DNA of 64,000 nucleotides from Pseudomonas fluorescens (GTDB taxonomy: Bacteria; Pseudomonadota; Gammaproteobacteria; Pseudomonadales; Pseudomonadaceae). Shown here one piece after another: positions 55,758 to 64,000 of the stretch (position 1 is the stretch's first letter; each line of letters opens with the position of its first letter). The notes under the pieces were generated by a model that was not told the DNA's origin, searched no databases, and saw only the letters and a list, made by a program, of their open reading frames with translations. The translations under genes were made by a program, and so were the position numbers. The DNA is taken from assembly GCF_902497895.1 (NCBI RefSeq), contig NZ_CABVHQ010000013.1:1-64000 (forward strand). Direction: 5' to 3'.

Positions 55758-58537
55758 ACGACCAGGACCCTGCGCTGCGAGCCACCGTGCGCCTGCAATT
55801 TCACCGGGGCTTCAGCCTGGATGACGCGGTGCCGTTGTTGCCGTACTTCGCCCGCCTCGGCATCAGCCATATCTACGCCTCGCCGCTGCTCAGTGCCCGC
55901 GCCGGCTCAATGCACGGCTATGACGTGGTCGACCCGACCACGGTGAATCCCGAGTTGGGTGGAGAAGCGGCCTTGCGACGTCTGGTCGGCGCCCTGCGGC
56001 AACAGCGCATGGGCCTGATCCTCGACATCGTCTCCAACCACATGGCGGTCGGCGGCGCCGACAACCCCTGGTGGCTGGATTTGCTGGAGTGGGGGCGACG
56101 CAGTCCCTACGGCGAGTTCTTCGATATTCAGTGGCACTCCCCCGACCCCTTGCTCGAAGGCCAGTTACTCCTGCCGTTTCTGGGCAGTGACTACGGCGTT
56201 GCGCTACAGGACGGGACTATTCCCCTGCGCTTCGATCCGGGACGCGGGGCCTTTTATGTCGAACACTACGACCACCGCTTCCCGATCTGCCCTACCGACT
56301 ACGGTGAACTGCTCAATCCCGGCGATCAACCTGATCCCGAAACCGCGCAACAGCTCAAGGTCCTGGCTGACCGTTTCAGCGCCCTTCATTACCTGTCCGA
56401 CGCACACTCCCTGGCGGTGCCTTTGCACCAGGACCTGCTCGAACTGGCCCGCCAGCCAGCGATCCTACAGGCGATCGAACACCGTCTGAGCTTGTACGAC
56501 TCCCGTCAACCCGAAGGTCTCGAGCGTCTGCACAATCTGCTGGAGCGGCAAAGCTATCGCCTGGCCAGTTGGCGCACCGCGGCCGACGATATCAATTGGC
56601 GGCGCTTTTTCGACATCAACGAACTCGGCGGTCTGCGGGTCGAGCGCCCGGTGGTGTTCGAAGCCACCCACGCGAAGATTTTCCAGCTGATCAGCGAAGG
56701 CCTGGTGGACGGTTTGCGCATCGACCATATCGACGGGCTCGCCGACCCGCGAGGTTACTGCCGCAAATTGCGCCGACGGATCGATGCCCTGTCGCCTGCG
56801 CGGCACTTGCCGATTTACGTCGAGAAGATCCTCGGCCTGGGTGAAACCCTGCACACCGACTGGAAGGTGGACGGCACCACCGGTTACGAGTTCATGGATC
56901 AGGTGTCGCTGCTGCAACACGACCCTCAGGGCGCCGAACCCCTCGCCGAACTGTGGAGCCGCCACAGCGAACGCCCCGCCGAATTCCTCCAGGAAGCACG
57001 GCTGGCCCGTCAACAGATACTCAACGGTTCCCTGGCCGGGGATTTCGAAAGCGTCGCCCAGGCCTTGTTGCAGATTGCCCGCGATGACCTGATGAGCCGC
57101 GACCTCACCCTGGGGGCGATTCGCCGGGCGCTGCAGGAGTTGATCGTGCACTTCCCGGTGTACCGCACTTATGTCAGTGCGCGTGGGCGGGCCGCAGAAG
57201 ACAATGTGTTCTTTGAGCAGGCCATGGCCGGCGCCCGAAGCACCCTGGGCGAAGCCGATTGGCCGGTGCTCGACTATCTCGAACGCTGGCTCGGTGGCCA
57301 GCCCTGGCGCAAACGTCCCGTGGGCAGGCAACGCAAGATCCTCAAGCATGCCTCGGTGCGCTTTCAGCAGTTGACGTCGCCTGCCGCCGCCAAGGCGGTG
57401 GAAGACACCGCGTTCTATCGCTCGGCAGTGCTGCTGTCGCGCAACGATGTCGGCTTCAGCACCGAACGGTTCAGCGCGCAGGTTGCGGACTTTCACCTGG
57501 CCTGCAGCCAGCGCCTGGCGACCTTCCCGGATAACCTGCTGGCCACGGCCACCCATGACCACAAGCGCGGCGAAGACGCCCGCGCCAGGCTGGCCGTGCT
57601 CAGCGAGCGCAGCGCCTGGTACGCCGATCAGGTCGAGCAGTGGCGAGCACTCGCCGCCCCTCTGCGCAGCGACCCCATCGCGCCGTCGGCGGGGGATGAA
57701 CTGATCCTCTATCAAACCCTGCTCGGCAGTTGGCCGCTGGCGCTGCGCAGTGACGATACCCAGGCCCTGCCGGACTATGCTCAACGTCTGCGGCAATGGC
57801 AGCAAAAAGCCCTGCGCGAAGCCAAGCTGCAAAGCAGCTGGAGCGCGCCGAACGACGCTTATGAACAGGCGACTCAGACTTTCCTCGAACGCTTGTTGTT
57901 ATCTCCCGAAGGGCTTGAGCTACGCTCTGCCATGGGCAACGCCGCGCAATTGATTGCTCCGGCCGGCGCCTTGAACGGTCTGGCTCAAACCTTGCTGCGG
58001 CTCACGGTGCCCGGTGTCCCTGATCTCTATCAAGGCAACGAGTTCTGGGACTTCAGCCTGGTGGATCCGGACAACCGCCGCCCGGTGGACTTCAGCAGTC
58101 GGCAACAGGCATTACAGAGTGCTCCGCAGGTGTCGCAGTTGTTGGAGAACTGGCATGACGGGCGTATCAAACAAGCGCTGATTGCCAGGGTGCTGGCTCG
58201 CCGTGCCGAACATCCGGAGCTGTTTCGCCGGGGCCGCTACCAGGCCCTGGAAGTGCTCGGCAGTCAGGCTGAACGGGTGCTGGCCTTCAGCCGCGAAATC
58301 GAGGGTCAACGGGCCGTGGTGATTGTTCCAAGACTGGTATCCGGCCTGCTGAAAACCGGCGCGCAACCGCTGGTGTCTGCATTGGAGTGGGGCGACACCC
58401 GGGTACAACTGCCATTTACCGCCTCCGGGCAAAATTTGAAGGGACTTTTTTCCGCCTGCGCAGTCACACACCACAAGGAGCTATTGATAAGCGCCGCGCT
58501 GGGGGAATTCCCGGTCAATCTCTTTATCCAAACTTGA
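55754..58537 (+). CDS. treY: Malto-oligosyltrehalose synthase
   Basis: A 927-residue GH13 enzyme that turns the reducing-end alpha-1,4 bond of maltodextrin into the alpha,alpha-1,1 bond of malto-oligosyltrehalose, the substrate of TreZ. Marks are the start ATVRLQFHRGFSLDDAVPLL, the LILDIVSNHMAVGG barrel motif, GLRIDHIDGLADPRGY with the nucleophile, YVEKILGLGETL, and VPGVPDLYQGNEFWDFSLVD near the end. Length matches long proteobacterial TreY. It ends the overlapping treZ-malQ-treY block; the DUF2934 gene follows 21 bases later. Confidence 0.96.
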   Translation: MNDQDPALRATVRLQFHRGFSLDDAVPLLPYFARLGISHIYASPLLSARAGSMHGYDVVDPTTVNPELGGEAALRRLVGALRQQRMGLILDIVSNHMAVGGADNPWWLDLLEWGRRSPYGEFFDIQWHSPDPLLEGQLLLPFLGSDYGVALQDGTIPLRFDPGRGAFYVEHYDHRFPICPTDYGELLNPGDQPDPETAQQLKVLADRFSALHYLSDAHSLAVPLHQDLLELARQPAILQAIEHRLSLYDSRQPEGLERLHNLLERQSYRLASWRTAADDINWRRFFDINELGGLRVERPVVFEATHAKIFQLISEGLVDGLRIDHIDGLADPRGYCRKLRRRIDALSPARHLPIYVEKILGLGETLHTDWKVDGTTGYEFMDQVSLLQHDPQGAEPLAELWSRHSERPAEFLQEARLARQQILNGSLAGDFESVAQALLQIARDDLMSRDLTLGAIRRALQELIVHFPVYRTYVSARGRAAEDNVFFEQAMAGARSTLGEADWPVLDYLERWLGGQPWRKRPVGRQRKILKHASVRFQQLTSPAAAKAVEDTAFYRSAVLLSRNDVGFSTERFSAQVADFHLACSQRLATFPDNLLATATHDHKRGEDARARLAVLSERSAWYADQVEQWRALAAPLRSDPIAPSAGDELILYQTLLGSWPLALRSDDTQALPDYAQRLRQWQQKALREAKLQSSWSAPNDAYEQATQTFLERLLLSPEGLELRSAMGNAAQLIAPAGALNGLAQTLLRLTVPGVPDLYQGNEFWDFSLVDPDNRRPVDFSSRQQALQSAPQVSQLLENWHDGRIKQALIARVLARRAEHPELFRRGRYQALEVLGSQAERVLAFSREIEGQRAVVIVPRLVSGLLKTGAQPLVSALEWGDTRVQLPFTASGQNLKGLFSACAVTHHKELLISAALGEFPVNLFIQT

Positions 58538-58558
58538 GTTCAGTTCAGGAGCATAGCG

Positions 58559-58846
58559 ATGAGTAGCGACGACAAACGCGTCCGTGAGTTTGCCTATCAA
58601 ATCTGGGAGTCCGAAGGTAAGCCCGAAGGCCAGGAAGCCCGCCATTGGGAGATGGCGCGCAAACTCGCCGAGGCCGAAAGCCTGGTCCCGAACAAACAGT
58701 CCAAAGCCAGTACCACCAAGGCCAAACCCGAAGCCAAAAGCAAAACCAAAGCGCCCGCGGCTACCCCCGTAGTCACGCCGCCGGGCGAGAAAAAAGCCGC
58801 TGCCGCGAAAAAACCACGAGCACCGCGCAAGCCATCGGCGAGCTGA
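58559..58846 (+). CDS. DUF2934 domain protein
   Basis: A 95-residue protein. The DUF2934 domain is at about 6-42 (RVREFAYQIWESEGKPEGQE, then ARHWEMARKLAEAE). A Lys/Ala/Pro-rich tail follows (about 50-95), which is disordered and strongly basic, as in nucleic-acid-binding tails. Function is unknown, but the domain is often found beside glycogen and trehalose genes in Pseudomonas (family knowledge). It follows treY closely and is probably in its operon. Confidence 0.88.
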   Translation: MSSDDKRVREFAYQIWESEGKPEGQEARHWEMARKLAEAESLVPNKQSKASTTKAKPEAKSKTKAPAATPVVTPPGEKKAAAAKKPRAPRKPSAS

Positions 58847-58892
58847 CCTGCTGCATCGGGGAACTGAACACCCTTTGTGAAGAGGGGCTTGC

Positions 58893-59040
58893 TGTGGCGA
58901 GGGGGCTTGTCGGAACGCCGCATCGCCCCGTTGAGTCGCGAAGCGGCCCCAAAACCGGAAACCGCGGTTTATCCGGTAGAACGCGTCATCCGGTTTTACG
59001 ACTGCTTCGCAGCCGAACGGGGGCAAGCCCCCTCGCCACA
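58893..59040. repeat. REP-like inverted pair, third sequence type
   Basis: TGTGGCGAGGGGGCTTG (58893-58909) is mirrored exactly at 59024-59040. The 114-base interior contains further GAAGC-type partial dyads (GTCGCGAAGCGGCCCC versus ACTGCTTCGCAGCCG). It separates the DUF2934 gene from glgX. Confidence 0.9.
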
Positions 59041-59137
59041 AGTGACAACTTGGCGACCCACTGTTTCCCACTCACTCGCCACCAGAAAGCATCGCTGAGT
59101 TGCCGAACGAACATGTTACTCATTTGCAGGAGCATCT

Positions 59138-61297
59138 ATGACCACGCCAAAAAAAGCCGCGCCAGGACCTCTAGTCGAGGCCTCGCGCATCCGTGAAGGT
59201 TTGCCCTTTCCATTGGGCGCGACCTGGGATGGCCTGGGGGTCAACTTCGCTCTGTTCTCGGCCAACGCCACCAAGGTCGAACTGTGCGTGTTCGATGACG
59301 CCGGTGAAGTTGAACTCGAGCGCATCGAACTGCCTGAGTACACCGACGAGATTTTTCACGGCTATCTGCCTGACGCCCATCCCGGGCTGATTTACGGCTA
59401 TCGGGTCTATGGCGCCTACGACCCGGAAAATGGTCATCGCTTCAATCACAACAAGCTGCTGATCGACCCCTATGCCAAGCAACTGGTGGGCGAGTTGAAG
59501 TGGTCCGAGGCACTGTTCGGCTACACCATCGGCCATCCTGACGCCGACCTCAGTTTCGATGAACGTGACAGCGCGCCGTTCGTGCCCAAGTGCAAGGTAA
59601 TCGACCCGGCCCACACCTGGGGTCACGATCACCGCGTCAGTGTGCCATGGGACCGGACGATCATTTATGAGACTCACGTGCGTGGCCTGACCATGCGCCA
59701 TCCGTCCGTCCCCGAGGCCTTGCGCGGCACCTTCGCCGGGTTGATGGTCGATGACGTGCTGGAACACATTCGCAAGCTTGGCGTGTCGACGGTCGAATTG
59801 TTGCCGATCCACGCCTTCGTCAATGACCAGCACTTGCTGCATAAGGGCATGACCAATTACTGGGGTTACAACAGCATCGCCTTCTTCGCCCCGGACCCGC
59901 GCTACCTGGCCAGCGGCAAGATCGCCGAGTTCAAGGAGATGGTCGCGCACCTGCACGAAGCCAATCTGGAAGTGATTCTCGACGTGGTCTACAACCACAC
60001 CGCCGAAGGCAATGAGCAGGGCCCGACCCTGTCCATGCGCGGCATCGACAACGCCTCCTACTATCGGCTGATGCCCGACGACAAACGCTTCTACATCAAT
60101 GATTCGGGGACCGGCAACACCCTGGACCTGAGCCACCCCTGCGTACTGCAAATGGTCACCGACTCATTGCGTTACTGGGCTACGGAAATGCACGTCGATG
60201 GATTCCGTTTCGATCTGGCGACCATTCTCGGCCGGTACCACGACGGCTTCGACGAACGCCACAGCTTCCTCGTTGCCTGTCGCCAGGATCCGGTACTGCG
60301 TCAGGTTAAAATGATCGCCGAGGCCTGGGATTGCGGTCCCGGTGGTTATCAGGTGGGTAACTTCCCGCCAGGCTGGGTTGAGTGGAATGATCGTTTTCGC
60401 GACACCGTGCGCGCCTTCTGGAAAGGTGACGACGGCCAGCTGGCGGACTTTGCCGGGCGCATGACCGCCTCCGGCGAGATGTTCAACCAGCGCGGTCGCC
60501 GCCCCTACGCCTCGGTCAATTTCATCACCGCCCACGACGGCTTCACCCTGAACGACCTGGTCTCTTACAACGACAAGCACAACGAAGCCAACGACGAGAA
60601 CAATGAGGACGGCACCGACAACAACCTGTCCTGGAACCACGGCGTCGAAGGGCCGACCGACGACCCGCAAATCAATGAATTGCGCTTGCGCCAGATGCGC
60701 AATTTCTTCGCCACCCTGTTGCTGGCCCAAGGCACGCCGATGATGGTGGCCGGTGACGAGTTCGCCCGTACCCAGAACGGCAACAACAACGCCTATTGCC
60801 AGGACAGCGACACCGGCTGGGTCGACTGGAACCTGAGCGACGACGGCAAGGCCCTGCTCAAGTTTGTCAAACGCCTGATCAAGCTGCGCCTGGCTTACCC
60901 GATCCTGCGCCGCCAACGTTTCCTGGTGGGCAATTACAACGAGGACATTGGCGTCAAGGACGTCACCTGGCTGGCACCGGACGCCAGCGAGATGAGCATC
61001 GAACAATGGGAAGAAGGCCATGGCCGTTGCCTGGGCATGCTGCTCGACGGCCGCGCCCAGGAAACCGGCATCCGCCGCAAAGGTGCCGACGCGACTTTGC
61101 TGCTGGTGGTCAACGCCCATCACGACGTCGTCAATTTTACCCTGCCGCAAGTCCCTGAAGGCATTTTCTGGACCTGCTTGCTCGACACCAACCAACCCTC
61201 GATTCGCGGCCAGGAACGTTTCGAATTCGATGACCAGTATTCAGTGACCGGACGCTCGCTGCTGTTGTTCGAATTGCAGCGTGAGGAAGAAGACTGA
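59138..61297 (+). CDS. glgX: Glycogen debranching enzyme GlgX
   Basis: A 719-residue GH13 isoamylase-type enzyme that removes alpha-1,6 branches from limit glycogen. The N-terminal CBM48-like domain (about 15-130) begins GATWDGLGVNFALFSANATK. The barrel has VILDVVYNHTAEGNEQG, DGFRFDLATILG (nucleophile), MIAEAWDCGPGGYQVG (acid/base) and FITAHDGFTLNDLVSYNDKH. Length matches GlgX. CAGGAG precedes the ATG. It supplies linear chains for MalQ and TreY/TreZ encoded upstream. A REP pair separates it from that block, so it may have its own transcript. Confidence 0.97.
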   Translation: MTTPKKAAPGPLVEASRIREGLPFPLGATWDGLGVNFALFSANATKVELCVFDDAGEVELERIELPEYTDEIFHGYLPDAHPGLIYGYRVYGAYDPENGHRFNHNKLLIDPYAKQLVGELKWSEALFGYTIGHPDADLSFDERDSAPFVPKCKVIDPAHTWGHDHRVSVPWDRTIIYETHVRGLTMRHPSVPEALRGTFAGLMVDDVLEHIRKLGVSTVELLPIHAFVNDQHLLHKGMTNYWGYNSIAFFAPDPRYLASGKIAEFKEMVAHLHEANLEVILDVVYNHTAEGNEQGPTLSMRGIDNASYYRLMPDDKRFYINDSGTGNTLDLSHPCVLQMVTDSLRYWATEMHVDGFRFDLATILGRYHDGFDERHSFLVACRQDPVLRQVKMIAEAWDCGPGGYQVGNFPPGWVEWNDRFRDTVRAFWKGDDGQLADFAGRMTASGEMFNQRGRRPYASVNFITAHDGFTLNDLVSYNDKHNEANDENNEDGTDNNLSWNHGVEGPTDDPQINELRLRQMRNFFATLLLAQGTPMMVAGDEFARTQNGNNNAYCQDSDTGWVDWNLSDDGKALLKFVKRLIKLRLAYPILRRQRFLVGNYNEDIGVKDVTWLAPDASEMSIEQWEEGHGRCLGMLLDGRAQETGIRRKGADATLLLVVNAHHDVVNFTLPQVPEGIFWTCLLDTNQPSIRGQERFEFDDQYSVTGRSLLLFELQREEED

Positions 61298-61560
61298 TGA
61301 CCAGCCGTTAGATTTCGCTGGAACCCCAGGGGTGTTTTTTCGGCTTACCGCAGTCGTTGAACCTGCCCCTGTGGCAAGCAATCACCCATGATTCAGACAA
61401 AGGCGACGTAACCCGCAACATAGGCAATACTCAGTTTGCGGCAATCCAGGATCCGGAGTGCCGACAAACCTCTACCAGCACCTCATCACCCACATGCAGA
61501 GGATGATCTCAAGCCATCATCCAGGTCTGGCGGCACTACCAAAACAAGGATGTGACACCG

Positions 61561-62319
61561 ATGAAATCCGTCTCGCTCCCCGAAAGCAGAACCCCTGCGC
61601 AGGTGTGGAACAGCGCGCTGCAGTTGCACAATATCCCGGTCATCAATACCAGTAGCCTGGTTCCGCCAGGTGCTCGCGTCGTGGTAATAGCCTCGCATCC
61701 CGGGGACGAAGTCGTGTCCTGTGGCGGCCTGCTGCAGTTATTGGCCGGTCTTGGGCATCCCCTGCAACTGATCTCGATCACCGACGGCAGTGCCAGCCAC
61801 CCGGGTTCCAACCTGTGGTCAGCCAGGCGGCTGAGCGTGTTTCGCCCGCAGGAAAGTGTCGAAGCCCTGAGGCGCCTGGGATTGCCCATGCACAGCCTGA
61901 AGTGGATCCGTGGCGGTTTCACCGACAACGCGCTGGCCGAACAGGAGCAGCAACTGACCCAGTTCATTGCACGGTATCTACGCCCCGGCGACGTGGTCTT
62001 CAGCATCTGGCGCGAGGATGGCCATGTCGATCATGATGCGGTCGGTCGGGCCGCCGCCGAGGCGGCCAGGATGGTCGACGCGCACCTTCGTGAAATACCG
62101 CTCGGGGCCTGGCACTGGCCAGCTCGCGAACAAGGGCTGATCCCCTGGCAGCGTGCACGCAAGATACGTTTGGACAGCTGGACAGTAGCCCGCAAAAGCC
62201 ATGCGACCCATGCCTATGCCAGCCAACTGGATGGCGACCCGGCCATTGGTATCGCGCCGATGCTCTCACGACCGGTGCTGGAGCGCTTGCGCCTGCCCTA
62301 CGAGATCGTGTTCGTGTAA
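61561..62319 (+). CDS. PIG-L family deacetylase-like protein
   Basis: A 252-residue protein of the GlcNAc-PI/LmbE de-N-acetylase fold. The zinc motif is IASHPGDEVVSCGG at residues 43-56, followed by the VFSIWREDGHVDHDAVGRAA motif with the later His ligand. The usual HPDDE reads HPGDE here: the zinc-binding Asp is kept but the residue acting as general base in MshB is Gly. ATG 61561 with AAGGA ten bases upstream is preferred to a GTG three codons before. It lies between glgX and the EEP gene. Substrate unknown. Confidence 0.88.
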   Translation: MKSVSLPESRTPAQVWNSALQLHNIPVINTSSLVPPGARVVVIASHPGDEVVSCGGLLQLLAGLGHPLQLISITDGSASHPGSNLWSARRLSVFRPQESVEALRRLGLPMHSLKWIRGGFTDNALAEQEQQLTQFIARYLRPGDVVFSIWREDGHVDHDAVGRAAAEAARMVDAHLREIPLGAWHWPAREQGLIPWQRARKIRLDSWTVARKSHATHAYASQLDGDPAIGIAPMLSRPVLERLRLPYEIVFV

Positions 62320-62410
62320 GCGCCAGGAGTGGATCGACGCGTCCGAAACTCTGAACTGCCGGGCAAAGCATCAGTCGCATAAGTAACGGCCCTGATTCAG
62401 AGGAGTGACC

Positions 62411-63211
62411 GTGACCAGCGATTCAGACAGGTTTGCTGTCAGCTCGGCAGTACTGAAAAACCTCCCGGCGATCCATCGCCTGAGAGTCCTGACGGTTAAC
62501 ACTCACAAGGGGTTCACCGCCCTGAACCGGCGCTTCATCCTTCCGGAATTGCGCGAGGCCGTTCGCAGCACCTCGGCTGACCTGGTGTTTCTGCAAGAGG
62601 TGTTGGGCGAGCACGACCGCCTAGCCTTGCGCTACCACAACTGGCCGCAACAGTCACAGTACGAGTTCCTCGCCGACAGCATGTGGAGCGACTTCGCCTA
62701 TGGTCGCAATGCGGTCTATCCGGACGGCCACCATGGCAATGCACTGTTGTCGAAATACCCGATCCGCCAGCACCGCAATCTCGACGTATCGATCACCGGA
62801 CCCGAACGTCGCGGGCTGTTGCATTGTGTGCTGGAAGTACCGGGGCATGCCGAAGTGCATGCGATCTGCGTGCATTTGAGTCTGCTGGAAAGCCATCGCC
62901 AATTGCAGTTGGCCCTGCTCTGCCTACTGTTGGAATCATTGCCCGAGGAGGCACCGGTGATCATTGCCGGCGACTTCAACGATTGGCAGCTGCGGGGCAA
63001 TATCACCCTCGCCCGTCAAGACTACCTGCACGAAGCCTTCGAACGCCATCTTGGACGTCCGGCCAAGACCTATCCGGCGCGTTGGCCCCTGCTGCGCCTG
63101 GACCGCATCTACCTGCGCAATGCCAGCAGCCACCAGCCGAAAATCCTCAGCCACAAGCCCTGGCCCCATCTCTCCGATCACTTGCCCCTGACGGTGGAAG
63201 TGCACCTCTGA
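62411..63211 (+). CDS. EEP-family endonuclease/exonuclease/phosphatase
   Basis: A 266-residue protein of the exonuclease III/DNase I/phosphodiesterase fold. Motifs in order: LTVNTHKGF (metal Asn), [12 protein letters not shown] (metal Glu), the His-containing AICVHLSLL strand, [12 protein letters not shown] (Asp/Asn) and the final [12 protein letters not shown] (catalytic His). No signal peptide. GTG at 62411 follows GAGGAG with good spacing; the GTG two codons earlier overlaps that site. Such proteins near glg genes may act on phospholipids or nucleic acids; this cannot be decided here. Confidence 0.9.
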   Translation: MTSDSDRFAVSSAVLKNLPAIHRLRVLTVNTHKGFTALNRRFILPELREAVRSTSADLVFLQEVLGEHDRLALRYHNWPQQSQYEFLADSMWSDFAYGRNAVYPDGHHGNALLSKYPIRQHRNLDVSITGPERRGLLHCVLEVPGHAEVHAICVHLSLLESHRQLQLALLCLLLESLPEEAPVIIAGDFNDWQLRGNITLARQDYLHEAFERHLGRPAKTYPARWPLLRLDRIYLRNASSHQPKILSHKPWPHLSDHLPLTVEVHL

Positions 63212-63258
63212 GCGTCTGAAAATCCCGCCTGCGATAGCACGATCCTCGATTCGGCACA

Positions 63259-63276
63259 ACTGTCAGATCTGACAGT
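63259..63276. promoter_or_regulatory. Lux-box-like perfect palindrome
   Basis: ACTGTCAGATCTGACAGT is an 18-bp perfect palindrome. It fits the CT-N12-AG pattern of LuxR/LasR-type binding sites and resembles CTGCCAG-type boxes. It lies 181 bases before the autotransporter start and 48 after the EEP gene. Confidence 0.5.
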
Positions 63277-63300
63277 ACCGCTTGTCGGCTGCCCAATCAT

Positions 63301-63335
63301 CAGACAAAAAAAGCGACTAGTACTTTGCTTGTCTG
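63301..63335. promoter_or_regulatory. Second dyad before the autotransporter gene
   Basis: CAGACAA (63301-63307) and TTGTCTG (63329-63335) form a perfect inverted repeat around an AT-rich centre containing the hexamer palindrome AGTACT. It may be a second operator or a hairpin in the leader. Confidence 0.4.
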
Positions 63336-63456
63336 AAGGAACAGATTTTTCAGTCCATTAGTGCAGAACCTTCAAGTCAGCCATGAGCTTTGTTGAATAT
63401 CTGCGGCAGGAATTCACCACAGGAAGTCTTAAAACAACCACGGACCCGGACCTATC

Positions 63457-64000
63457 ATGAACCGTAAAAACCAGTCATTATCGACAGCTTTATTGCTGAC
63501 CGACTCACTGCTCACGCTCTCCTCGGCACCGACTGAAGCGGGCTGTACCCTCACGCCTGGTGTCGGTAATGACGCCTTCACCTGTGACAGTGGCAGCAGC
63601 GGCGCGCTCACCGATCTGGCGGGCGACAACAGCCTGACGTTCCCCGCCAATGGCACGGGCGCCATCAACGGCAATGTCAGCTTCGGCGCAGGCAACGATC
63701 GAGTGCAGATGGATTCGGGCACCATCACCGGCACCCTCAACCAGGGCGATGGTCGGGATACCTTGCAGATCAGCACCGGGCAAATCACCGGCGCGGTCAG
63801 CCAGGGCAGTGGCATCGATGATTTCGTCATGAACGGCGGGCGTATTCAGTCCCTGGCCCAGGGCGATGGGCTGGATAGGTTCCTGATGACCGATGGCACT
63901 ATCGTCGGCGCCTTCGAGGACGGGGATTTCGCGGAGCTGACCAACGGCGAAATCGGCCGGGTGGATATGAAACTCGACGACAACACCTTCGATATGTCGG
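63457..64000 (+). CDS. Autotransporter-type beta-helix protein (partial, 5' end)
   Basis: An open frame from ATG 63457 runs to the window end (181 codons, no stop). It has a signal-like N-terminus (LSTALLLTDSLLTLSS), then GCTLTPGVGNDAFTCDSG with two Cys. Regular repeats of about 18-20 residues follow, of the pattern GxGxDxxxMxxGxIxGxxxQ (GAGNDRVQMDSGTITGTLNQ; GSGIDDFVMNGGRIQSLAQ). Such repeats build a right-handed beta-helix passenger. The rest of the passenger and the expected C-terminal beta-barrel lie outside the window. The lux-box-like site upstream suggests density-dependent control. Confidence 0.8.
   Translation, partial: MNRKNQSLSTALLLTDSLLTLSSAPTEAGCTLTPGVGNDAFTCDSGSSGALTDLAGDNSLTFPANGTGAINGNVSFGAGNDRVQMDSGTITGTLNQGDGRDTLQISTGQITGAVSQGSGIDDFVMNGGRIQSLAQGDGLDRFLMTDGTIVGAFEDGDFAELTNGEIGRVDMKLDDNTFDMS

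Overview
The window is a chromosomal segment of a Pseudomonas, most likely of the P. fluorescens group. This rests on the GC-rich coding style, a complete fapABCDEF functional-amyloid operon, the glgA-treZ-malQ-treY-glgX glucan/trehalose cluster, zwf-gnd-Cof overlapping genes, and repeated Pseudomonas-type REP inverted repeats between genes. No rRNA, tRNA, insertion sequence or CRISPR array was found.

Layout. 0-7 kb: azoR with a divergent LysR gene, a YjbR/MmcQ protein, DUF1294, uppP, a Cache-type chemoreceptor, a LysR gene fragment, and pnuC overlapping a NadR-like kinase. 7-14 kb: the fap operon behind a sigma-54-type promoter, with a VpsR-like sigma-54 activator gene just downstream on the other strand. 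14-20 kb: a 1725-residue toxin-like protein (DUF6543/dermonecrotic-toxin type). 20-25 kb: nhaB, a Cof phosphatase, zwf and gnd. 25.5-28.6 kb: a second large toxin-like gene broken by two frameshifts. 28.8-38 kb: cptA, chrA, a GNAT acetyltransferase, a DinB protein, zapE, small secreted proteins and lipoproteins, gene remnants, and dpkA. 38.2-43.1 kb: a third toxin-like locus split at a TTGA overlap, whose C-terminus carries an HExxH...D metalloprotease motif like M35 aspzincins. 43.3-47.1 kb: an orphan fecR, a Fur-like regulator, small membrane and metal-related proteins. 47.2-48.7 kb: an AT-rich island with a polysaccharide-deacetylase gene interrupted by an in-frame stop, and a strong nested hairpin. 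48.7-63.2 kb: an exported alpha/beta hydrolase, then glgA, treZ, malQ, treY, a DUF2934 gene, glgX, a PIG-L deacetylase and an EEP-family phosphatase/nuclease. 63.2-64 kb: a lux-box-like palindrome in front of an autotransporter-type gene that runs off the window.

How the genes work together. FapA-F make and export surface amyloid; the adjacent activator and the sigma-54 promoter suggest dedicated, perhaps c-di-GMP-linked, control. GlgA, GlgX and MalQ build and trim linear alpha-glucans, and TreY/TreZ convert these to trehalose, a stress solute. Zwf and Gnd supply NAD(P)H and pentose phosphates. The three large toxin-like genes form the main accessory theme. One is intact, one is split, one is decayed, and they differ at their C-termini as polymorphic toxins do.
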